A stretch of DNA of 64,000 nucleotides from Verrucomicrobiota bacterium (GCA_026397965.1 JAPLTU010000035.1:3892-67891); one strand, 5' to 3'. Counted from the first letter of the stretch, positions 51,041-61,307 are shown. Made by a program: numbers and translations. The notes: generated from the sequence alone by a model not told the origin.

Positions 51041-52174
51041 ATGGAGCGGCCATTATTACCCGGCGGTACGGTGGGGATTTTAGGCGGCGGACAGCTCGGC
51101 CGGATGTCCGCCTTGGCAGCCCGTCGTCTGGGTTATAAGGTGCGTACTTTTGACCCGTCGGCGAGTGCTTGCGCCGCTGGCGTAGCGGATGAGCATATCA
51201 CGGCGGAATGGAATGACATCGCGGCGTTGCAACGTTTTGCGTCGGGTTGTGGCCGGATCACTTTGGAATTCGAAAATATTCCGCCGGCAACTGTCGAGCT
51301 TCTCTCCAAATCAGTTCCGTGCCACCCCTCGGCTAACGTGCTGGCGATTTGTCAGAATCGTCGCCGCGAAAAGGAATTTCTCCGCGCCTCTGGTATCCCT
51401 TGCGCGAACTTCGCCGTGGTGTCGTCGCTCACAGAACTTCAGGCCGCCGTGAAGACCGTCGGTTTTCCCTGCGTACTGAAGACCGCTGATTTCGGCTATG
51501 ATGGCAAAGGTCAGTTCAAATTGCCCACCGAGGCTGCCGACCTTAAGGAAGCGTGGGATAAAATCGGCGGAGCGGTCGGCGTCCTCGAAGCGTGGGTACC
51601 ATTCCAACTGGAGATCTCCGTGCTCGTCGCCCGCACGGTCGATGGTCGTACCGCCGTCTATGACCCTGCGGAGAATATTCATCGCAATCACATCTTACAC
51701 CTATCGATTTCTCCAGCTCGCATCAGTGAGAGCACGAGCAACGAAGCCAAATCTTTGGCCGTGAGCATCGCCGAGAAGATCGACCTCGTGGGGCTGCTCG
51801 CCGTGGAGATGTTCGTGAAGGACGGGCGGATTATCGTGAACGAACTCGCCCCCCGCCCACATAACAGCGGCCACCAGACTTTTGACGCCCATCAGACGAG
51901 TCAGTTCGAGCAACATATCCGGGCGGTGTGCGGCTTGCCGCTCGGCGGGACCAAACCATTCGTTCCTTCCGCGATGGTGAACCTGCTTGGCGATCTCTGG
52001 CGCGGCGGCCAAGAGCCCGACTGGACCAAGGTCCTTGCCGATCCGTCCGCAAAACTTCATCTTTACGACAAGGGCAAGGCTGCCCCAGGCCGCAAGATGG
52101 GTCATATCACCGTTACGTCTTCGACGCTCGAAGAAGCGATTCGCCGAGCCGAGGCCCTGCACGCCGCGCTCTGA
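51041..52174 (+). CDS. purK: 5-(carboxyamino)imidazole ribonucleotide synthase
   Basis: VGILGGGQLGRMSALAARRLGY, ATP-grasp DFGYDGKGQF, NELAPRPHNSGHQT. Confidence 0.95.
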   Translation: MERPLLPGGTVGILGGGQLGRMSALAARRLGYKVRTFDPSASACAAGVADEHITAEWNDIAALQRFASGCGRITLEFENIPPATVELLSKSVPCHPSANVLAICQNRRREKEFLRASGIPCANFAVVSSLTELQAAVKTVGFPCVLKTADFGYDGKGQFKLPTEAADLKEAWDKIGGAVGVLEAWVPFQLEISVLVARTVDGRTAVYDPAENIHRNHILHLSISPARISESTSNEAKSLAVSIAEKIDLVGLLAVEMFVKDGRIIVNELAPRPHNSGHQTFDAHQTSQFEQHIRAVCGLPLGGTKPFVPSAMVNLLGDLWRGGQEPDWTKVLADPSAKLHLYDKGKAAPGRKMGHITVTSSTLEEAIRRAEALHAAL

Positions 52175-52627
52175 TCAGTCGAGCAACTCGGGCTTACGGC
52201 TGAAGAGCTCGAGCGGAATTTGGCCCAAGCTCAGGAACAGCAGGATGGCCTGGAAGACAGGAATCTTCGCCTTCATGTGCGCGGCCTGCGCAATGTAATT
52301 TTTAGCCATCACTTCAGAAATCATTGCGAAGGCAAAAATCACCGAGGTGACGCAAAGAATGGCAAATAAAATATTCCAGGTTTTGCGGTCGGCGATGGCA
52401 CGCCAAGGAAGAAACAGCAGGCCGGCGTAAGCGACCAAGAACCATGATTCGACGCGGAGCGCGATGGGAAAAGTCACCGCCGCCGGATGCCATCGCGGTG
52501 CAAGATGGAGCGGACCGAGCACGATACCACCGACCAGTTCATTAATCCCGAGCCCTAAGCAAAGAGCGCCGAAGAGCAGAGCAATCAAGCGGGCGTAGCG
52601 GATTCTTTGGGTGGCGGTATCATTCAT
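52175..52627 (-). CDS. Hypothetical four-TM membrane protein
   Basis: ORF with four hydrophobic segments; stop codon abuts the purK stop. Confidence 0.65.
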   Translation of the reverse strand: MNDTATQRIRYARLIALLFGALCLGLGINELVGGIVLGPLHLAPRWHPAAVTFPIALRVESWFLVAYAGLLFLPWRAIADRKTWNILFAILCVTSVIFAFAMISEVMAKNYIAQAAHMKAKIPVFQAILLFLSLGQIPLELFSRKPELLD

Positions 52628-52667
52628 GACGAAGAGAGAAGAGGGAAGAGCGGTGATGGCAAGCGCC

Positions 52668-53555
52668 TCAGAGCGGACGGAATACCGCGACGTCGCTCCA
52701 TTCGCCCATGATGCGACCGTCAGATTTCATGCCTTCACCCCAGGCCTCGCGACCTTTGGCCTCAAAGTGAGCGCGGACAGAATCCTGTTCCTTGGCTAAG
52801 ATGCCACTCAATGCGAGGACGCCGCCGGGACTGACTGAAGCGATGAGGTTATCCGCATAGATGCAGAGGACGTCGCTGATAATATTCGCTAAGACGACAT
52901 CCGCTTGGCCGGTAAGTTTAAAGCCTTCCTCTAAGCCCGCATGATGGAAAGCGACGGTATCATCGACGATGCCGTTGTCTTTGCGATTCGCGATACTGAC
53001 GCGCACCGATTCTGGGTCACGGTCGAAGCCGGCGATGCGACCACAACCAAGTTTAGCCGCGGAGAGTGCGAGGATGCCCGATCCGCAACCCGCATCCGTT
53101 ACGGATACTTTGGCGGCGGCATGGGATTCAAGAAAATCCATGAGTCGGATGGCGCAGAGGCGCGTTGTGGGGTGGTCTCCGGTTCCAAACGCTAATCCTG
53201 CGTCGAACCAGATGACGGCCGCGCCGGCTGGCACGGCATATTGTCCGCGCATCCAGGCGGGTACCCAGTGCAGCCGACCATAATCCCAAGGCTTGAGATG
53301 TTCTTTGTAGGCCTCCTTCCAGTCCTTGTCGGCGAGAACGGTTTCTTCGTAACTTTCCGGGAGCTTCTTGAATGCCTTGCGCAGGCCGACCCAAGCCTCG
53401 TCGGCTTCGGCTTTGGTTTCGAAATACCCCATGACAAAATGCGGCTTCCCCGGGCCTTCATGGAAAAGCATCCAAGACGACCGCGTTAATTCGCAGAAAT
53501 GATCCTCCAAGGGTTGTACCATATCCTCATGGATGGGGGAGCGAAGTTCGATCAT
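52668..53555 (-). CDS. prmA: Ribosomal protein L11 methyltransferase-like
   Basis: LAFGTGDHPTTRLCAIRLMD, VTDAGCGSGILALSAAKLGC, VLANIISDVLC. Confidence 0.9.
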   Translation of the reverse strand: MIELRSPIHEDMVQPLEDHFCELTRSSWMLFHEGPGKPHFVMGYFETKAEADEAWVGLRKAFKKLPESYEETVLADKDWKEAYKEHLKPWDYGRLHWVPAWMRGQYAVPAGAAVIWFDAGLAFGTGDHPTTRLCAIRLMDFLESHAAAKVSVTDAGCGSGILALSAAKLGCGRIAGFDRDPESVRVSIANRKDNGIVDDTVAFHHAGLEEGFKLTGQADVVLANIISDVLCIYADNLIASVSPGGVLALSGILAKEQDSVRAHFEAKGREAWGEGMKSDGRIMGEWSDVAVFRPL

Positions 53556-54133
53556 CGGGACAAGCTTTGGCTTAACTGGGCAATCACGGCTGGCAGAAGC
53601 GCGTGTTCCGCCGCATGGATTTTTTGGGAAAAAGTTTCAAGAGTATCTCCAGATTCACGGCCTACCCGACTTTGTCCAAGATGAGCTCCCCCATCGATGT
53701 CGGCATTGACCCAATGAACAGTACAGCCGCTTTCATTAACGCCGGCTGTCCAGGCTTGGCCGATAGCGTCCAGTCCGGGGAAGGCCGGAAGCAGGCTGGG
53801 GTGCAGATTGATCATCCGGCCTGCGAAGGCCTCAAGGAGAGGGGCCTTGATGACCCGCATGAAGCCCGCGAGAACAACCAAATCGACGCGAGCCGCGATT
53901 AAAGCCTCGGCCCAGGCTTGCTCGCGTTCAGGCGAGAATTTTGTTTTAAAAGAGCCGGTATCGAGGAATTGGGCCGGGACGCCAAACCTTGGTCCGAGCT
54001 CCAGCATCTTGGCGGTGGGGTTGTCGCAATAGATGCCCACGACTTTGGCCTGACCCAGCCGGCCCTCCGCTTGGGCGCGAAGGACGGCTTCGGCATTAGA
54101 GCCGCGACCAGAGCCAAGAAGGGCAACGCGCAT
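53552..54133 (-). CDS. purN: Phosphoribosylglycinamide formyltransferase
   Basis: VALLGSGRGSNAEAVL, LVVLAGFMRVI, MINLHPSLLPAFPGLDA. Confidence 0.93.
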   Translation of the reverse strand: MRVALLGSGRGSNAEAVLRAQAEGRLGQAKVVGIYCDNPTAKMLELGPRFGVPAQFLDTGSFKTKFSPEREQAWAEALIAARVDLVVLAGFMRVIKAPLLEAFAGRMINLHPSLLPAFPGLDAIGQAWTAGVNESGCTVHWVNADIDGGAHLGQSRVGRESGDTLETFSQKIHAAEHALLPAVIAQLSQSLSR

Positions 54134-54248
54134 GCCAGCAAGGTGTCGGCTGGGGCTTAGGCTGCAAATGGATTTTCCAAACGCATCGGCCGGGCCGACG
54201 AAATCATAAATCTACCTTTGAACCCGGCAGGAAAGTAAAGAGAGTGGG

Positions 54249-55556
54249 TTGCCTATTTATCTTATGGATCGTCGAGAGTTTCTTCACCTGACCGCCTTGA
54301 GCACGATGGGTGCCGCTTTGATTCCCGGCTGCGCCGCCGGACCAATCGCGCCGACGAATAATAATCCCGTGATTTCTGGCGGACGCGTCCAGCTCGGCAT
54401 CGATGCCCTGGAGGCGGACGGTTTTGCCTCCCTTCGCGGTGTCCGTTGCGGTTTGGTGACCCACCGGGCGGGCGTGAATGGCAATGGCCTTCGCACGGTC
54501 GATGTTCTCGCCCGTGCCCCTGGTGTTCGCTTGACGAAATTATTCGGCCCCGAGCACGGCATTGACGGCAACGCTGCCGCCGAAGTCGTCGTGAAGAATG
54601 CGAAGGACGCCCGAACTGGGCTGCCGATTTATTCTCTTTACGGCGCGACGCGCCGGCCGACGCCGGAAATGCTCGATGGGCTGGATGCCATCGTGATTGA
54701 TTTTCAAGACGTCGGGTCACGCTCGTATACTTACATTAGTTGCATGCGCTACGTCATCGAAGCGTGCTTCGCGCTGGAGCGGCCGATTCGGGTCATTGTG
54801 CTTGATCGACCCAACCCCTTAGGGGGAGAAAAAGTTGATGGTCCGTTTCTTGATCGCAAATGGAAGAGCTACGTCGGTGCTTACGAAACGCCTTATGTGC
54901 ATGGGTTGACTATCGGAGAGATCGCCAAGTGGGCCGTGGCCACTCCAGGCATTCTGGAACTCGATGATGCCCACCGCTGCCGTGGCGTCTTGGAGGTCAT
55001 TACGATGCGAGGCTGGCGTCGTTCGATGACCTGGAATCTTACCGGATTAAATTGGACGCCGACTTCTCCACGTATTCCGACCGCCCAAGCCGCTTTGGGT
55101 TATGCGATGGTCGGCCTCGGCTGCATCGTCGGTGATTTCAGCCATTCATTCGGGGATCAGATGCACTTCCGGTTTATCAAATATGCTCGTCGCCATGCCG
55201 CCGATCTCGTCGCGGCTTTAGGCAATACGGTGCCCGGCCTGACGCTTGAACCCAAAGTGATGCCCGACGGCACGCAGGGAGTCTATCTGGCCGTGAACGA
55301 TTGGGGCAAGTTGCGGCCGACTGCTATATCACTGCACATGATGCAGCAGGCCGCGCTTTGGGACCCGAACAACCCGTTTGCGCGCGTCACCAAGACCGAA
55401 CGCGATTTGTTCATCAAGCACGTCGGCAGCGAAGCCTTCTTCGAAGAATTACGCTTGCGGGGTGGCAAGGTCGATCTCGGGCGCTGGATGGCGCAATGGA
55501 ATGCCGACGCCGAAGCGTTTCGTGCGCGTACGTCAGCGCACCGACTCTACGCCTGA
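54249..55556 (+). CDS. DUF1343/NamZ-like exo-beta-N-acetylmuramidase family protein
   Basis: N-terminal MDRREFLHLTALSTMGAALIPGC (Tat-like/lipobox); CGLVTHRAGVNGNG, LFGPEHGIDG, DFQDVGSRSYTYI, LDRPNPLGGEKVDGPF. Confidence 0.88.
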   Translation: MPIYLMDRREFLHLTALSTMGAALIPGCAAGPIAPTNNNPVISGGRVQLGIDALEADGFASLRGVRCGLVTHRAGVNGNGLRTVDVLARAPGVRLTKLFGPEHGIDGNAAAEVVVKNAKDARTGLPIYSLYGATRRPTPEMLDGLDAIVIDFQDVGSRSYTYISCMRYVIEACFALERPIRVIVLDRPNPLGGEKVDGPFLDRKWKSYVGAYETPYVHGLTIGEIAKWAVATPGILELDDAHRCRGVLEVITMRGWRRSMTWNLTGLNWTPTSPRIPTAQAALGYAMVGLGCIVGDFSHSFGDQMHFRFIKYARRHAADLVAALGNTVPGLTLEPKVMPDGTQGVYLAVNDWGKLRPTAISLHMMQQAALWDPNNPFARVTKTERDLFIKHVGSEAFFEELRLRGGKVDLGRWMAQWNADAEAFRARTSAHRLYA

Positions 55557-57470
55557 TTAGTAGGAGCGGCCTTCGCGCTTCTCCCAATAATTAATATAGG
55601 CGCGGTTGAGTACGCCCAGGCCGCCCGGAGTAGGGTAGTCGCCCGTAAAATACCAATCGCCCAGACTCGTTGGGCACGCCTTATGTAGCGACGCAATCTT
55701 CTGGAAGACAATGACGAGCTCGCCCTTCCAGTCGCACTTCGTCGGATAAACCAACTCGGCGCACTTCGCGGCGATTTCAATCTCGGTGAAAGCCCCATAC
55801 AGCCGCTTCACATGGTTTTGTATTTCCTTTGTGGGTTTATTCGCCTGCGCGATGCAGTCTTCGTAGACTTCGCGCAAGAGATCGTTCATGCCGCGATCTT
55901 TGCAAAGGGCGACGGTCGCTTGGAAGGCCAAGAATTTACCCATTTCGGACATATCGATGCCGTAACAGTCCGGGTAGCGGATCTGCGGAGCCGTGGAAGC
56001 AATCACAATGCGCTTGGGATTGGGCCGGGCCAGGATTCGTAAGATGGATTGCCGTAACGTCGTGCCGCGCACGATCGAATCGTCGACACAGACCAGGGTA
56101 TCGCCCGCCCGGACGGTGCCGTAGGAAATGTCGTAAACGTGGGAGGCCATCTGCATCCGGTTTTTTTCCTGTGAAATGAAGGTGCGTAGCTTAACGTCCT
56201 TATGCGCAACTTTTTCACCGCGCGGCCATCCGCCCAAGACGAGCTTATCGATCATGGCTTCGTCGAGTTTACCGGCGCGCTGCGCTTCGATGAGCTGATG
56301 CCGTACCTGCGAACGCCGCCGTTTGCGGAGCTCTTCCATCAGGCCGTACCAAGCAATCTCAGCGGTATTGGGAATGTAAGAAAACACCGCGTGGTCATGG
56401 TCGTCGCGGATTTGCGCGATGACGTCATCGGCCAAGGCGGCGCCGAGGGCTTTACGCTCAGCGTAAATCTCTGGGTCGTTCCCGCGCGAAAAGTAGATGC
56501 GTTCGAAAGAGCAAGAGCGGCGTTCCGCGGGAGCATGGATGGATTCAACCATGTGCCGGCCGTCAGCTTTCATGATTAAAGCGGAGCCGGGCGGCAATTC
56601 ATGCACCTCCGCTTGTTCGGCCCCGACGATGGTCATCAGCGCGACACGCTCGGAGGCGACGGCGATCAAATCACCCGTCCGGACATACCAGCAGGGGCGG
56701 ATACCGTTCGGATCGCGCACCACGAAACTGTCGCCGTTACCAATGAGACCGGCGATAGCATAGCCGCCATCCCAATTCTTGGCGGCCTTGCGTAGGACGT
56801 TGCCGACGTCGAGGTGCTTCGAAATTTCGGCTTGGACGGCAGTACCTTCGAGCCCTTGGTCTTTGAAGGCCTTGAAAAGTCGATCATGTTCCTCATCAAG
56901 CCAGAAGCCGATCTCTTCGAGGATCGATTGGGTATCGGTGGAATAGATGACGTGGGCGCCGCGCTCGGTGAGCGAATGGTTCAGCTCGGTCGTATTCGTC
57001 AGGTTGAAATTGCCGGCGACGAGCAGGTTGCGGGTCGGCCAAATCGACTTGCGGGCGTAAGGGTGGCACGAGACGGAATCAAAAGTCCCCGAGGTTCCGT
57101 AACGAAGGTGGCCCAGCAGGAGTTCACCGCCAAAATCGAAGTGGCGCTTAACGGTTTCCGGAAACTCCGGTACGATGGTCGCTTCGCGGACCTTATCCGC
57201 GTAGGTCTTAATCTGGCGGGTAAAGATTTGCGTCAGGCCTTGGGCCCCGATTTCCCGGTCACGAAAAAGGAAGGCTTCACCATTTTCTGCCCCAATCTTA
57301 ACACAACCGATACCTGCACCATCTTGGCCGCGGTTGTGCTGTTTCTCCATGAGGAGAAATAACTGGTTAAAACCATGCAACGGCGTGCCATACTTCTCCT
57401 GATACCACTTCAGGTCCTTGGTCAGCCTTACCAGGGCAATGCCGCATTCATGCCTTAAAGAGTCGCTCAT
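55557..57470 (-). CDS. purF: Amidophosphoribosyltransferase-like protein
   Basis: HECGIALVRL (Ntn Cys after short propeptide), NRGQDGAGIG, LLGHLRYGTSG, PRTase loop LVCVDDSIVRGTTLRQ. Confidence 0.88.
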   Translation of the reverse strand: MSDSLRHECGIALVRLTKDLKWYQEKYGTPLHGFNQLFLLMEKQHNRGQDGAGIGCVKIGAENGEAFLFRDREIGAQGLTQIFTRQIKTYADKVREATIVPEFPETVKRHFDFGGELLLGHLRYGTSGTFDSVSCHPYARKSIWPTRNLLVAGNFNLTNTTELNHSLTERGAHVIYSTDTQSILEEIGFWLDEEHDRLFKAFKDQGLEGTAVQAEISKHLDVGNVLRKAAKNWDGGYAIAGLIGNGDSFVVRDPNGIRPCWYVRTGDLIAVASERVALMTIVGAEQAEVHELPPGSALIMKADGRHMVESIHAPAERRSCSFERIYFSRGNDPEIYAERKALGAALADDVIAQIRDDHDHAVFSYIPNTAEIAWYGLMEELRKRRRSQVRHQLIEAQRAGKLDEAMIDKLVLGGWPRGEKVAHKDVKLRTFISQEKNRMQMASHVYDISYGTVRAGDTLVCVDDSIVRGTTLRQSILRILARPNPKRIVIASTAPQIRYPDCYGIDMSEMGKFLAFQATVALCKDRGMNDLLREVYEDCIAQANKPTKEIQNHVKRLYGAFTEIEIAAKCAELVYPTKCDWKGELVIVFQKIASLHKACPTSLGDWYFTGDYPTPGGLGVLNRAYINYWEKREGRSY

Positions 57471-57525
57471 CGCAGGCTTCCGAGTTTGTCGGCTCGGCGC
57501 GCGTCCTGTCCAGCGCTTACTATTT

Positions 57526-58578
57526 TTAAGAGCGCAAAACCCGGTCGAGACGGTCAAGGCTTACTTCAATCAGGCCCGCCATATCGGTTTGCTGGCGGAA
57601 AGCGGGGTCCCGGTGGTAGTCCGCCAGTCCATCGGCTAACTCCTGAGCTTTTTCGGGGGTGGTCAGTTGGTTTGACCGCATGGCCGCAAGTAAGTCTTTA
57701 ACGCGATCGGGCGCCGCCAGGTGGCGGCGGTGAATGAGCGATTGCTCCTCGCGGCGGTATTGGGCGGCCGAGGCGGCATTGATGTGCTTGGCACAAAGCT
57801 GGGCAAACGGACGGTTTTCCTTGAACGAGCCCGGGAGGTAGAAGCGAAGCCGTCCGTCGTAGCTCTGCTGGTCGAAGTCCATGGCGCGCACGCGGATGGC
57901 GGTCGAGTCGAAGTCCGGCGTGACGGCGATGACGAAGTTATAGGCTCGCATGTCGCCCAGGAGGCGCACCAGGCAGCGCTCTTCGAACTTGATGAGCTCC
58001 TTGGCGAGGCGTACCGGGTGGTGTCCGTCAGCGGCAAGCCACTTTTCGGCGAAAATATCGCCGGGAATACCGGTGACATGCTCCTCAACCAGGGTTTCGC
58101 CCCAAGTGAGGTAGAGCATGCGGTTCGGGGACAGCAGGTGCTCGAGCTCGAGACCGCAGACGCGCGAGGCATCCCCAACCTTTACGTAGAAGTAGTCTTG
58201 ATTCTCGTTGTAGGCGTTGACGATGCGCACCCGGAACGGCTGCGAGTTGCCAAAAGAGCAGAAGTCGACGCGATCGACGTACACGTGGCTGAAGACTTTC
58301 ATGCCGCCTTCGCCGCGGAGCAGGGCGTACGTCTCGAGCAGTCCTTGGGAAAGCCGGCCCATCTCTTCCGGCGCATAGGCGACGGTCTCCCAGAGCGTGT
58401 CCTTCCCGCGTTCGAGTAAGGGCATTGCGGCGGTGAAGTCGCGTAGCTGGGCGTAGGAGACGGGGAGCGGCACCTCGCGGCCTTCGCGCGAGAGGTACGC
58501 GCGGAGCGCAGCGCCGATTGGATAGGCCGGCTTGCGGTTCGTCCGCTTGAATTCGGCTTCAGATCCGGCGGCGTCCAT
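57526..58578 (-). CDS. Conserved-looking protein of unknown function with kinase-like motifs
   Basis: 350-aa ORF, no clear family by eye; CLVRLLGDMRAYNFVIAVTPD...AIRVRAMDFDQQSYDGR resembles HxD/N and DFx metal-binding motifs. Confidence 0.75.
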   Translation of the reverse strand: MDAAGSEAEFKRTNRKPAYPIGAALRAYLSREGREVPLPVSYAQLRDFTAAMPLLERGKDTLWETVAYAPEEMGRLSQGLLETYALLRGEGGMKVFSHVYVDRVDFCSFGNSQPFRVRIVNAYNENQDYFYVKVGDASRVCGLELEHLLSPNRMLYLTWGETLVEEHVTGIPGDIFAEKWLAADGHHPVRLAKELIKFEERCLVRLLGDMRAYNFVIAVTPDFDSTAIRVRAMDFDQQSYDGRLRFYLPGSFKENRPFAQLCAKHINAASAAQYRREEQSLIHRRHLAAPDRVKDLLAAMRSNQLTTPEKAQELADGLADYHRDPAFRQQTDMAGLIEVSLDRLDRVLRS

Positions 58579-58580
58579 GG

Positions 58581-59102
58581 CTAGTCCAAATTAGGCTTAT
58601 GCTGGGTTTCCTCGACGGTCATCTTGAGCGGCTCGCCTGGATGACATTCCGCGCGATACGCGATGAAGCCGCGGCGGTGCTCGTCGTAGACCGGCCAAAT
58701 AAGCGTAAGGTCGGTGGCGGGAATCTGAATCTTCGAAATTTCTTCGCGACCGAAAAATCTGAAATGGCCTTCGTCAATCGTCGGCGGAACTCCGTTCACG
58801 GGCTTGCGGCAAACAAACAGGAACATCAGCCAATGTGATTGGCCTTCGTAACCTTTTTCCGAGATCATACCGAAGAGATGCAGATCCGAGGACGTGATCG
58901 TCGCCCCCGTTTCCTCCGCGACTTCCCTAACGGCGCATTCAAAAGGAGACTCGCCCGTACCCGTTTCTAATTTTCCTCCCGGGGGACTCCAGCAACCCAA
59001 GTTGGGGGCCTTGGTGCGCTGGATTAGCAGCAAGCGTCCCGCGTCGTCATGCAGGAACACGAGGACGCTGATTTTGAAGGGTAGGGCAGGACCGGCTGAC
59101 AT
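58581..59102 (-). CDS. NUDIX hydrolase
   Basis: Nudix box GGKLETGTGESPFECAVREVAEETGATI. Confidence 0.93.
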   Translation of the reverse strand: MSAGPALPFKISVLVFLHDDAGRLLLIQRTKAPNLGCWSPPGGKLETGTGESPFECAVREVAEETGATITSSDLHLFGMISEKGYEGQSHWLMFLFVCRKPVNGVPPTIDEGHFRFFGREEISKIQIPATDLTLIWPVYDEHRRGFIAYRAECHPGEPLKMTVEETQHKPNLD

Positions 59103-59148
59103 GGTTTCAAATTGGCTTAGACCTATCTGGGGACAATCACCGATTGGC

Positions 59149-60141
59149 TTATCCAGCCAAGATGGCGTCGATCCGCTTTAATTCATCCGAAGTCAGCGTA
59201 TCGGAGGATGCTGCCGCCACACACTGCTCCAGCTGGCTGATTTTGCTGGCTCCAATGATGGCGGAGGTGACGCGTTTATCACGCAAGACCCAAGCGATGG
59301 CCATGGACGCCAGGCTTTGACCGCGTTCTTTGGCGATGACGCTCAGCGCGCGCACTTGAGCCAGTTTCGCATCGCTGATCTGCTCGGGGCGTAAAAAGCC
59401 ATGGGCTTTGCCGGCGCGAGCATCCGTCGGAATGCCGGACAAATATCGATCCGTTAGAAGTCCTTGGGCCAGCGGAGAAAAGACCGCACACCCGATGCCT
59501 TCTTTTTCTACGGTATCAAGCAAGCCCTCTTCGGGTGTGCGCACGAACAGGCTATATTTCGGCTGATGAACGACGCAGGGCGTCCCCAAGTCGCGTAAGA
59601 TCGCACAGGCCCACGCGGTATCCGCCGCATTATAATTAGAAACCGCCGCGTAGAGCGCCTTGCCCGATTTCACCGCCATAGCCAAAGCACCCATGGTCTC
59701 TTCCATCGGCGTGTTCGGGTCGCGGCGGTGGCTATAAAAGATATCCACGTAGGGCAGGCCCATCCGTTTGAGCGATTGGTCAAGCGAAGCCAAAAGATAC
59801 TTCCGTGATCCGAAGTCCCCATGGGGTCCCGGCCACATGGTGTAACCTGCTTTGGTCGAGATGATCAGTTCGTCGCGATAGGCGGCTAAGTCTTCGCGGA
59901 GGATACGCCCCATCGTCATTTCGGCCGTCCCTGGTGCGGGGCCATAATTATTCGCGAGGTCGAAATGCGTGACGCCGAGGTCGAAGGCGCGCAGGGCAAT
60001 GGAGCGGGCCGTCGCGTAATCGTCGACGCTTCCGAAGTTATGCCAAAGCCCGAGGGAAATCTTTGGCAGATGTAAGCCGGATTTCCCGCAACGTGCCTGG
60101 AAGGCGGTTTCGGCGTAGCGCGACGGATTGGCTTGGTGCAT
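59149..60141 (-). CDS. Aldo/keto reductase (YghZ-like)
   Basis: GVTHFDLANNYGPAPGTAE, ISTKAGYTMWPGPHGDFGSRKYLLASLDQSLKRMGLPYVDIFYSHRRDPNTPMEETM. Confidence 0.93.
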   Translation of the reverse strand: MHQANPSRYAETAFQARCGKSGLHLPKISLGLWHNFGSVDDYATARSIALRAFDLGVTHFDLANNYGPAPGTAEMTMGRILREDLAAYRDELIISTKAGYTMWPGPHGDFGSRKYLLASLDQSLKRMGLPYVDIFYSHRRDPNTPMEETMGALAMAVKSGKALYAAVSNYNAADTAWACAILRDLGTPCVVHQPKYSLFVRTPEEGLLDTVEKEGIGCAVFSPLAQGLLTDRYLSGIPTDARAGKAHGFLRPEQISDAKLAQVRALSVIAKERGQSLASMAIAWVLRDKRVTSAIIGASKISQLEQCVAAASSDTLTSDELKRIDAILAG

Positions 60142-60337
60142 CTGTACAATCAAGCGGGCGTGCCCGAAATTAGCCAGCGGGAAAATAGACACGCAGAAAT
60201 TTAGCCTCCCTTGGCGAGCCTCAGTCGTGCTCGAACTTTATCAGGATGCTCAAAAAGAAAATTTCGCGATGCGAGGAATCGCCACGTTTGTCCAAAACTT
60301 CGCACGTTACGATTGCCGCTCAAATATTAAAAGACTC

Positions 60338-60352
60338 TGGCACGGTCGTTGC
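60338..60352 (+). promoter_or_regulatory. Sigma-54 (-24/-12) promoter upstream of porin-urtA
   Basis: TGGCAC-GGTCG-TTGC, exact match to the conserved core with N5 spacer. Confidence 0.82.
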
Positions 60353-60398
60353 TCTAAGCGATGTGCTACCAAGCAACCTACCAACACCAACCACATCC

Positions 60399-61307
60399 AT
60401 GAAATCCAATCATACACTCGCAGTCGCCTTTCTCGCCGCTGCTTCCACGATCGCCGCTCACGGTGCCGACGCTCCCGCTCCCGCGGTGACGTTCGACGGT
60501 TACGCTGTCGTCCAGGCGACGTCCGTGGACACGACAAGCTCATTAGATTTATATGCCGCCAAGTTTGGTGCCACCGGCAAATTCGGCAATGTCACCGGCT
60601 ATGCTAGTCTCTATTATGGCGGTGCAAAGACCGACTTGCTTGACGCTTACTTCACGGTCGACGTCGGCGGCGGGCTCTCGATCACCACGGGCAAGTTCCT
60701 TTCGTATATGGGCTACGAAGCTTTTGACGTCCCTAATATGACCCAAATTTCGTATGCAAATACGCAACTCAGTCCAGTCCCTGCCTACCATACCGGAATC
60801 AAGGCTGACTATTCGACGGCCGTTTATGGTGCCGGGGTCGCTGTCGTTGACTCCCTCTACGGTTACGGAAACGCCCCGTACAAAGGAGATGGAAGCCTGC
60901 GGAAGCCAGGTCTCGAAGCTTATTATACCTACAAAGGTATCAAAGATGTGACCATCTGGTTCGGCGCGGCTAACGAAGTCGCCACCAAGTACGCGTTTTA
61001 TGATCTTTGGGTAAGCTACGCAGTTAGTAAGACCGACTCGATTGGCGCTGAGTATATCAAAATCGAAAGCGAAGGCTCTCTCTGGCTCTTGGCTTATACA
61101 AAGGCTCTGGATTCGAAGTGGTCGCTCACTTCTCGAATCAGCGGTGACAGCCCGACCGGCGGCGAAAATAACCTGAAATACACGTTATCTCCGAGCTACT
61201 CGGTCAACGAGCATTTCATCGTTCGTGCGGAAGCATCCTACGTCACCTCCTACGGTACGACGCCCTCGGCTTCGACGTTCGCGGCCCAGACGATCTTCAA
61301 GTTCTAA
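60399..61307 (+). CDS. Outer-membrane beta-barrel porin
   Basis: Signal peptide MKSNHTLAVAFLAAASTIAAHGA; alternating aromatic/hydrophobic beta-strand pattern ending in IFKF. Confidence 0.85.
   Translation: MKSNHTLAVAFLAAASTIAAHGADAPAPAVTFDGYAVVQATSVDTTSSLDLYAAKFGATGKFGNVTGYASLYYGGAKTDLLDAYFTVDVGGGLSITTGKFLSYMGYEAFDVPNMTQISYANTQLSPVPAYHTGIKADYSTAVYGAGVAVVDSLYGYGNAPYKGDGSLRKPGLEAYYTYKGIKDVTIWFGAANEVATKYAFYDLWVSYAVSKTDSIGAEYIKIESEGSLWLLAYTKALDSKWSLTSRISGDSPTGGENNLKYTLSPSYSVNEHFIVRAEASYVTSYGTTPSASTFAAQTIFKF

Noticed and set aside
55557-57557. Full 666-aa purF ORF from the first ATG
   Set aside because: The N-terminal 29 residues are not PurF-like; MSDSLRHECGI at 57470 fits a short propeptide before the catalytic Cys.
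60266-60282. GCGAT-N7-ATCGC as an NtrC upstream activator site
   Set aside because: Short symmetry only and not close to the usual TGCAC-type half-sites; could be chance.
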